From positions 8,056,828 to 8,120,827 of the forward strand of contig JAAONU010000018.1 in assembly GCA_012932295.1 (NCBI GenBank): a stretch of DNA of 64,000 nt, written 5' to 3'. The DNA is from Cyclina sinensis. Its lineage: Eukaryota > Mollusca > Bivalvia > Venerida > Veneridae. Positions 42,701 through 51,700 of this stretch are shown here, one piece after another; the stretch's first letter is position 1, and the number at the start of each line of letters is the position of its first letter. Made by a program: the position numbers and the translations under genes. The notes beneath the pieces are model-generated. The model searched no databases and was not told the DNA's origin. It saw only the letters and a list, made by a program, of their open reading frames with translations.

Positions 42701-45700
42701 TGAGTGCACTGATACATGTGTACATAATTAGTTACTTACAGTCATTGCTGGATTACGGTTTTATGGAAAGACATTCTATAACTACAGACATATAGCCTTA
42801 TTTATCCACTCTCCCACAGGTCAAGATGTTGTAATACTGGTAATTACTTTCAGAAAATATCAGACATTCTATTCTATGACAGGATCATTATTACAATTTT
42901 TTACAAAGTCAAGGTCACTGGAACTATATGTGTATCACAGAGGCATGAAACTTGTTTAATTCACAAATCATTCAATAACTTATATACATCTATATATATT
43001 TTACACTTGACAACAGGCAGGTAGTAATTATCTGTACATAATTTCTGATTAAATAACTGTCAAAAAATTGTGAATTCCATTCACTCTAGAGTTACATTAC
43101 ATGTTTCTTTCAAACTGTGAATCCTATGTGGTTACAGATGTCATCTGCTTTCTCAAAATACTTACACAGCATTTTAGATGTGAAATAAAAGACATAAATT
43201 TGCATTCAATATTCAATCTTGAATTACTTAATTTGCTTGGCTAGAACTCAAGAGGGTTTGTGAAAAATTAATCCAATAACTGGTTATTGATGAAGTGGTG
43301 CTCAGGCAAAAAAAAAAAAGTTTCCCGCAAATGTATACCATTTTTGCAGAGTTACGTAATTTGACTGTCTTAATATTCAAACATATTTTTTTCTGATGCT
43401 TTTTATCAACAGCACTAGAATGTCTTTCCCTTCACATTCCAATCATGTTTATTTTGTTTTCTAGAAACCATAGTAGATTTAGTAATTTTGAAATTGTCCA
43501 CACTGATAAATGATATGCTCTTGGTGCTATAAGGTGAAGACATCCATCACACGTTTATTAGTTTTCTTGTGATTTGTTGCAATATCAATATAACCAACAC
43601 ACAAAACAGAACTGGATTAAACCTGTTTCAGTTATGAGCAAGTCAGTTTGGCCCTGTTTTCAAGACATTCTGTGCTTGAAAAGAATAATAATATAAGTGA
43701 ACATTTTTTAGGTTTGACCTTGACCTTAGAGGTGTGGATCTGGTTCTTGTGCATGAAACAATCACTGTATTATGGTGGTTAACATTTCTGCCAAATAATT
43801 TCAAAAACCATCAAGGAATGACAATGTTATGGAGTGGACACATTTTACCTTTCACCTCTTACATTGACCTTGACCTTGGAGGTTCAGACCTGGTTCTTGC
43901 ACATGACACATCGTCTCATGGTGGTTAACATTTCTGCAAAGTTTCCTATTTCAAAATCCATCATGGAATGACAAAGTTAAGGAGTGGACACAATTTGTGA
44001 CATCCAAACATCTAGACAGAAAGCACAACATCAAAATGTCTGCAGTGGAGACATAATAAATGATCAAGACTTTATACTGTATGTTTATCACACATTCCTG
44101 TCGGGTTTTTTTGTAAAATATCTTTGGGGTATACCATATCTAAATGCTGGTAAAATGATCAAGGGTATATGCATATAGCGCAGACAGATTAAATGTACTA
44201 CTGATGAAAGCCATAAATATTGAATTCTAAGCTGTGAAAACACATCCACCAATTTATTAAATACAAATACTAATGAAGCGATATGGCTAAATTCTAGCCA
44301 TCTTTTTTGTTACAGAATGAAAAACGGTTATAAATCACATACAGAAAAAGACAGGAAGCTATCACTGATTATAAATAACACAATCAATGTGACAGATTGC
44401 AAAGCTCTTGTAAACATATGTTATCTAGAAATCTGCCATGTTCAAACAGTTTTGTAATGGACTTTATACCACTTTATTTAGAACATACAAGGGCAACAAG
44501 AGCTATCACTTTTTTTTTCCTTTCAATTAACCAGTGATCAATAGAACATCAAGTATAATTATACCAGAGTAGTCTCATACAAGAGATACAATGTAACTTC
44601 ATAAATCATGAGCAGGAACAGTCCTTCTTTCGGCAGTCTTCAATCTTTTAAGTACATGGTAACCATTTTCTCAGTGGTGCATTATATCCAAAATCCATTT
44701 TATAAATTCCTTACTGACATGTTACAAGTGTCATATATCTGTTTGCAGAAACTTCAGTAATACATACAAAACCCTAAGTTCTAAATACCCTGGCAAATGT
44801 TTAGAGGGACACACATCTATCTGTCTGTCTGTAATAGTCTGTCGAATGATAAAAAGGACTTCCCACAGGCAGTGCATCTGCTGACATTACATGTAGTTTG
44901 CACTTTAAATGACTCTGTTAAGATTCACTGCAAGGTCTAATGTTTTATTATAAATTTTGAAATCTCCAAACACAATTTTCTTTATTGCTATAATGATAAT
45001 GACACTTTTTTGTGTGTTATTTTTTGGTGGGAGAGTGTGGGGGTTAAATAAGAAGTCAATACAGTCTGACAGACAGGGGAGGTAACTAAAATCAGTGTCT
45101 GGTAAACTGCTGTGATTTCATTAATCAGCTTAATTCTTATCATTAACTATATTTAAAGGGCAATCACCCAGCTCAGCTAATATTCATGTGTAATAAGTGA
45201 CTGGAAAACTGACTTCAGTATTGACTTAAACATGGCAGAAAATAAATAATTCATTAAATGTACTGTACTGTGACAGTTAACAGCAGCAGATATAGGTTTA
45301 AATTTGACATTAAAGGTGATAAACACATTATCACATTGAAGAATTTGTATGTATTTGCTGAAGACTTCTCAGTCTGACTGGATAAGAAAAACAATTCTGT
45401 AATACTATCTATACACCTACTGTCTACTTGAAATGATTTTTCTTGAAGATTTTTCTTGAAGATTTTTCTGGTGGATAAATAACTCATTTAGGACAGGTGC
45501 TGGGTATTATAAAGTTCTTTTCCCCATAAATCTTTCCAAAACAACTGATAATTTGTACCTTATTGATGTTATTACCTTTGCATGTGATTTCTTCTTCTCA
45601 CTAGTGTTTGGTTCAATGCCTGCGTGGTAGTTTGCCAGTCGATTAAGAAGTGCCGAAATCCTTCCTTGGTGGTGGATGTCTTCCTGGGAAAGTAAAATGA

Positions 45701-48700
45701 GAAGCTATTGAACAAGCAATAATATGTAAGAACATCACCTGTCTAACCAATTAGAAACTGCATGCAATGATTTCTCCAGAAATTGAAATAAACTTAATAA
45801 AATATTTGAATCTACTAAAACTAATGTGTGTTTAACAAGAACACTGCCAATGGTTGTGATTTAAATAGATTTTCTGCACATAAATGCCCACACACAACCA
45901 CAGCCATTAAGAAAAAAAAACAAAAAAACAATACCTTGCCATTTTCTTTGGAAAAGCACACTTGTTTGAACTATGTATTGGTAAGAAACACTAGGAGTTT
46001 TTGTAACATTCTGAAGCAGATTTCCAAGAACAGGTGGGGTTATCTCTGACAGTGTCATTATCACAGCAATAAAATAACAGGGAAATTCAAAACCCCTAGA
46101 AAGAGGATCTTAGACTTCTTTAAGTATCAAACATCAAAATGCTAAAGTAGGAAACTTCTGTCAGTGACTATCATTCACCAAGAAGTGGACTGTACCATAT
46201 ACTTTATAAAAGTTAGTCTACTAAAGATGTTCTAGACTCACTAAATGCAAGGATGTAACTTATAGCTCAAACAATTCCTGGCCAAAACAACAATAAAACT
46301 AACAGACATTTTTTGACATCTCTGAAGTTTTAAAATCAAATTACCATAATTCATTAGCCTAATACAAATCTAAATTAACTGCATATAAGGAAAGATTGCA
46401 GAATGTCTATTCACAAAACCTTAACTGTTTTCGAATATAAGAACAAGCCATGGTATTTGGCTGGATCTTCTAAAGAAAAATCAAGCAAGCCACAAGTCTC
46501 TGTTGATGAGTGAATCCAGCTTACTCATCTATCATTCTTGTTATCACAAAACTAAAGTAGTGCCAATCAAAGCGACATGTTTTTATTTGCTTTGTGCTCT
46601 TTTTTGACCCAGGAAGCAATCACAAAGGGTACCAATTTTCTTAGATGACCAATGAAACAAACTGTGCTGGAAGAAAAAATTCTTAGTGTAAAGTGACCCC
46701 CTATCATCCTTTTAAGACAGCAATATACTTTTGTTACTTTCTTCAGAAAATTTAACTCAAGAACTGAACAAAGTAATACAACTCTAAATATACTTCATAT
46801 AAGGCCATCTGATTGGAGTAGGAGGATCCTGCCGCAGACAACTCATCTGCCATCGCAAGACATTCCTGGTCATTATGCTTGGATATGTCATCTCCTGAAA
46901 CATAAAAAACATTGCTAACTCAAACAGGGGAATTAACTACATGTAATTACATTTATATTACCTGGGTAGGTTAAATATACATTGTATTTAGTACATGTAT
47001 ACCTAACTTTAATGCATAGATTATCAAATGAATTTTTCATTTTCAGGTACAAATGCAATTTTCAGGTTAAAACAAAAATGAGCTAAAATCTAAACTTTCT
47101 CAAGGGCTGTTTTTCCGTTCGCTAGCAAAAGGTTAAAGGTTAAACACACCAAAGACTTTGAAAAAAATAAAGGAAGTAAAGGCTATATTTAAAAGATAAC
47201 TGGTACACATTAACTTAACCCAAAATGATAAAATATGAAAAGTAAGTTAAAAGTTCTCTTTCTATTCTATTCTATCTATCTGTCTATTTTGTGAGCAATC
47301 TATTGCCTAAATTGTCAAATCCGCCTAGGCTTTATCATTCAATTAAAGCCTAATTATTCACAGAAAATATTGATATTCTACAAATTTAAACAGATTTTCA
47401 GTTTTGAGATAATACAGCACATAAATAATACTCAAATGTCCTATATCTGGTCAATAATTATATCTTGATGTTATAGAAACACCCATTATATAAAAGCAGC
47501 TTTGGTATTTTGGATGGATGTGAAAATACCAATCCTTTCTTAATCTGTAGTCAGCAAGAGTTTGCAATGACAATGATTTGGTGCTGTGCATAAACAAATG
47601 AAATCATCCAAGTAAATTAAAAATGACAAATCAGTTTACCACACTGTATTATGAGTCATCAGATATTGTATACACACTTTTCTATGCGGAAAACTTAGAA
47701 GTAAACAAAACAAAGAGGGCCATGATGGTCCTATATCGCTCACCTGAGTATGACTGCTTTTAACAAAATTGTTATGGACCTGGTTAATTGACCCCTGATG
47801 ACCCAAATTCAAACTTGACCTAGAAATTATAGAAACAACAAATTTCCAGGTTAACTGAACTGAAAATGTTACCTTAAGAGTGTTAACAAGGTTTTTCCAT
47901 ATTTAGGCTCTGTGACCCAGTTTTTGACCCCAGATGACCCATATTCAAATTTGGGCTAGAAATCATCAAAGCAACCTTTCAGACAAATGTACAGCATATT
48001 TGGACTGAAAATGTTAACTCTAGAGTGTTAACATGTTATTTTCATATTTGGGCTCTGTGACCTAGTTTTTGAACCCAGATGACTCATATTTGAATCTGAG
48101 CTTAAAATCAAAGAAACAACCTTTCTGACAAATCTCCAGATTATTTTGACTGAAAATGTTACCTCTAGAGTGTTAACATGTTATTTTCATATTTGGAATC
48201 TGTGACCTAGTTTTTGAACTCAGATGACCCATATTTGAACTTGAGCTAGAAATCATGGAAACAACCTTTCTGACAAATGTCCAGGATATTTGGTCTGAAA
48301 AAGTAGCCTCTAGAGTGTTAACAAGGTTTTTCTATTTTTGGGCCATGTGACCTAGTTTTTCACCCCAGATAACCCATGTTCAAAGTTGTACGAGTAATTA
48401 CTGGGACAAAAATCCTGACTAAGTTTCATGACAATTGTGGCAAAAGTGTGACCACTAGAGTGTTAACAGACTTATTGTGGACGTCCAACGGACATTGATT
48501 GATACTAATAGATCCTAATCGATTCTAAAAAACTAAATACTGATGTTTGAAATCTAATAAATTTTCAAAGAGTAAAACATTTATCTGACTGGGACTTCTA
48601 AAGACAATAAAGGACACAATTCCATCTACCCATTTAATGTACCCAAAATGACTGCATAGGTTTTTATAATCTGTTTAAGTAGTAAAAGCATACATATACA

Positions 48701-51700
48701 CAGAGAAAGGATATGAAGACAGCCAGCTGTCTGGGTTTCAATTTTATAGAATTACCTGTCTGTTGACTAGACATGTCTTCAGAATTTTCATTTAAATTAC
48801 TTGTCAATTAACACCATTATTAAACTTCTATGAACTCAATTAGGTATAACAGTTTTACATAATTTGTCTTCAACTGTCAATTTCTCCCCTAAATAAGCAA
48901 ATCTGCAAGCTGAATGTCCTGGCAACTTCCTCCAGTGCAATACAAATTAAAGCTTCTTTACGATAACTTCTTCCACATAACATATTCTCTAGACCCATTA
49001 ATCTGTGAAAATCTATGAGAGATCATTTGTTAAGGCTCTTATTTATCTGATATAACTATAAAATTGCAATATATGAGAGTTAAACTAAAACCTATTTACA
49101 CCTGCCCTTAGTGTTCCCTACACTGATCTCCAGAAATGTTATGGAAAACTTGGTTAATTTGGCTATTTTGCACCCTCTTCAGCCAACTAATTCTTCACTC
49201 ACTTTTCACCTGCTTCATGCATGATTTTAATAAATTCAATGTAATAAAGTCAAAATAATTTTCCACTAAGAATGATACTTGTTTCAAGACAATGCAATCA
49301 ATTCTTACAAGAAAGCTTTCTAAAAGTAATTTACCAATATATCTATAAAAATATGAAGCTAATTCAGAGAAGATGGCGTTCTTCATGCAAAATGTACAAA
49401 ACAATTTTTTTTTTTTAAATCAATTCACCGATTCCTTGAAATTATTTCTTATGAAGACAACAATAAATAACAGTAAAAAGTCTCTTTTTACAGGGGTCTG
49501 CATCCTTTGTACACTAACAACAGCCTTAACTGAGACTGACTTACTGGTCAGGCAGAAGAAGGCACACCTGATAAAAAAAATTCTATCTGAAATACACCTA
49601 ATGTAAATTAAGGGACCAACTGCGCCTTTGTTTTATCCATCACTTGGTATAGATCTGAAATCTAAAATGCTTTCACTGCCATTAGTGACTTGTGAAAACT
49701 GTAAAATAAGCAATTCTTTGAGAACAGTCTATTAGTCATAAATAATGCCTTCCGCCTATTACTTTTAACCTGTACAGTTTCTCTCAATTTTTACTGGCTT
49801 GCTTGTCACAGGTTGTCAGACATTTCTGAATTAAAACAGTCTTTTACAGACAGTTCAAGAAAAACATTGATGCACAGCATCAAGTCTGTGGACGTGAAAG
49901 TGTCAGATACATGTAATTTCACACATACAGAATACGTATACAATGGTAGAACTGACCATTTAGTGCATTTAAGCAGACCGTCTGTAAGCACAGCTCGTAC
50001 TTATGCTGAGTCAATCAAGTTTTCTAAACCTATGTTCTATTGTTACCACTGAGCCAAAGAATCCATTCCCTGACACATTTTTCACAGGTAACATTATCTA
50101 TACAAACACAAGTATGTACTAAATTGTAATACACTTGCTCATCAGGTCATAATTCAGTAAGTAACTTCAAAAGAAATTGGAAAAAAGCAGAATGGTATGG
50201 TCCAGAATCATATTAGCCAATATTTTAGTGATGCAGTGCCGCACAAAGTAGCAGTTACTTCCTGGAATGAAGGGGAGATTACTGCATAGGGCAAGTTAAT
50301 ACTAAGGACTGAATGTCAAAAAATGTGCATGTCCATAGGACATGGATGCCCCCACATTCTGCTGTATTGTCACAAAAAAACCTGTAAAATTAAAGGTGCT
50401 TATATACAATGTCCTTAATATAATTATAGGAGTCTAAAAATGTTTATTTTGCTTAATCAGGGGGCATAACTCTTTCAATCTAATAAACTTGCATCGAAAT
50501 ACACAGGTGCGTAAGTTTACATGCTGACAACTATTCTTAGAAAGTTTCATGGATCTAGCAGTTTTACGTTTGGAGTAGTCTCAATATTTCGACTCCAAGA
50601 CCAACCGATTTACAAACTGATATTACATAGATGTCGGCCTTTACGTCTCAACCAGTTATAAGATTCAAAACTGTGTCGGAAATCGAGGTTTAAAAATATA
50701 ACCGACCGATAAACTGCCGTCAGGTAGAGTTTTAGCCATGTTTAACAAAAACATGTTGACATGTGTAGAGTTTATAAGTGTAATGCATAAAAAACTGGGG
50801 GTATAGTAAGTGCATTCACCCCATCTAGTGCCCATGCCTATAAGTTCCCCTTGCGTGCTTTTTGACCTTCAAATGAATAAGCGTCCATATTCTTTGCAGT
50901 AGGAAATTCATGAATAAATGTTTTTTTTTTTTTTTTACCTTTTTCGTTTTTGTTACGGCACAAACAGACTTTACTACCATCTGGCAAAACAACCACCTCC
51001 CCCCCACCCCCACCACCCCCAGCCCCCTGCAACATGTATTCTATTTTAAAGGAACAGTCTGTCTTTGTAACTTTCAGTAATATTTTTAAGCTATTAAGAT
51101 TAAATCTGAGGATGCTCAAATTTCACCATTATCTGCAAACAAACAGCTTTTAAGAGCCAAGCTGAAGCCAAGTGACTTATGCAAAAAAAATAACTATTAA
51201 TTAAGTTTATATATCACTACATTCTGGGAAACAATTTTCAATAAAATTATGACAATATAAATGGGCTTTCAGAATATAAAGCACTATATTCCTACAGTAA
51301 ACAACTGGAAAAAGAAACAAAGCAGTTAACATCTACCTTTGCCAAGTCTGAGTGCTACATAAAAAGTTCAATTTACGAAATCATTACTGAAACCAAATAT
51401 TTCAACATAAGGTGTGGTGGAAACAGATTGCTTCAGTGTCTGAATGTGTCATGATAGCATTACTTGCAAAAATGTATTTTGAAATAAGATGTTAACCTTG
51501 ACCTAGGCTTCTTAAAAGCTCAGTGGTTAGGAAGTTTACCTCTAGTTCAGAAAGTCACAGGTTTAAATAGAAGCAAGAGAACTAAGTTACACGAGCCCTG
51601 TTCAACCTGAGCTTTGAATGATAAAACGTTTAATATACAGTGGATCCACAGGCAAACACAGTCATGTCTTGTCATTAAGAAACTATGCAGAAAGATAGAG

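Noticed and set aside
50600..50830. CpG-denser stretch in intron 1 as an internal promoter
   Set aside because: No core promoter elements or start-site signs could be seen; composition alone was not enough.
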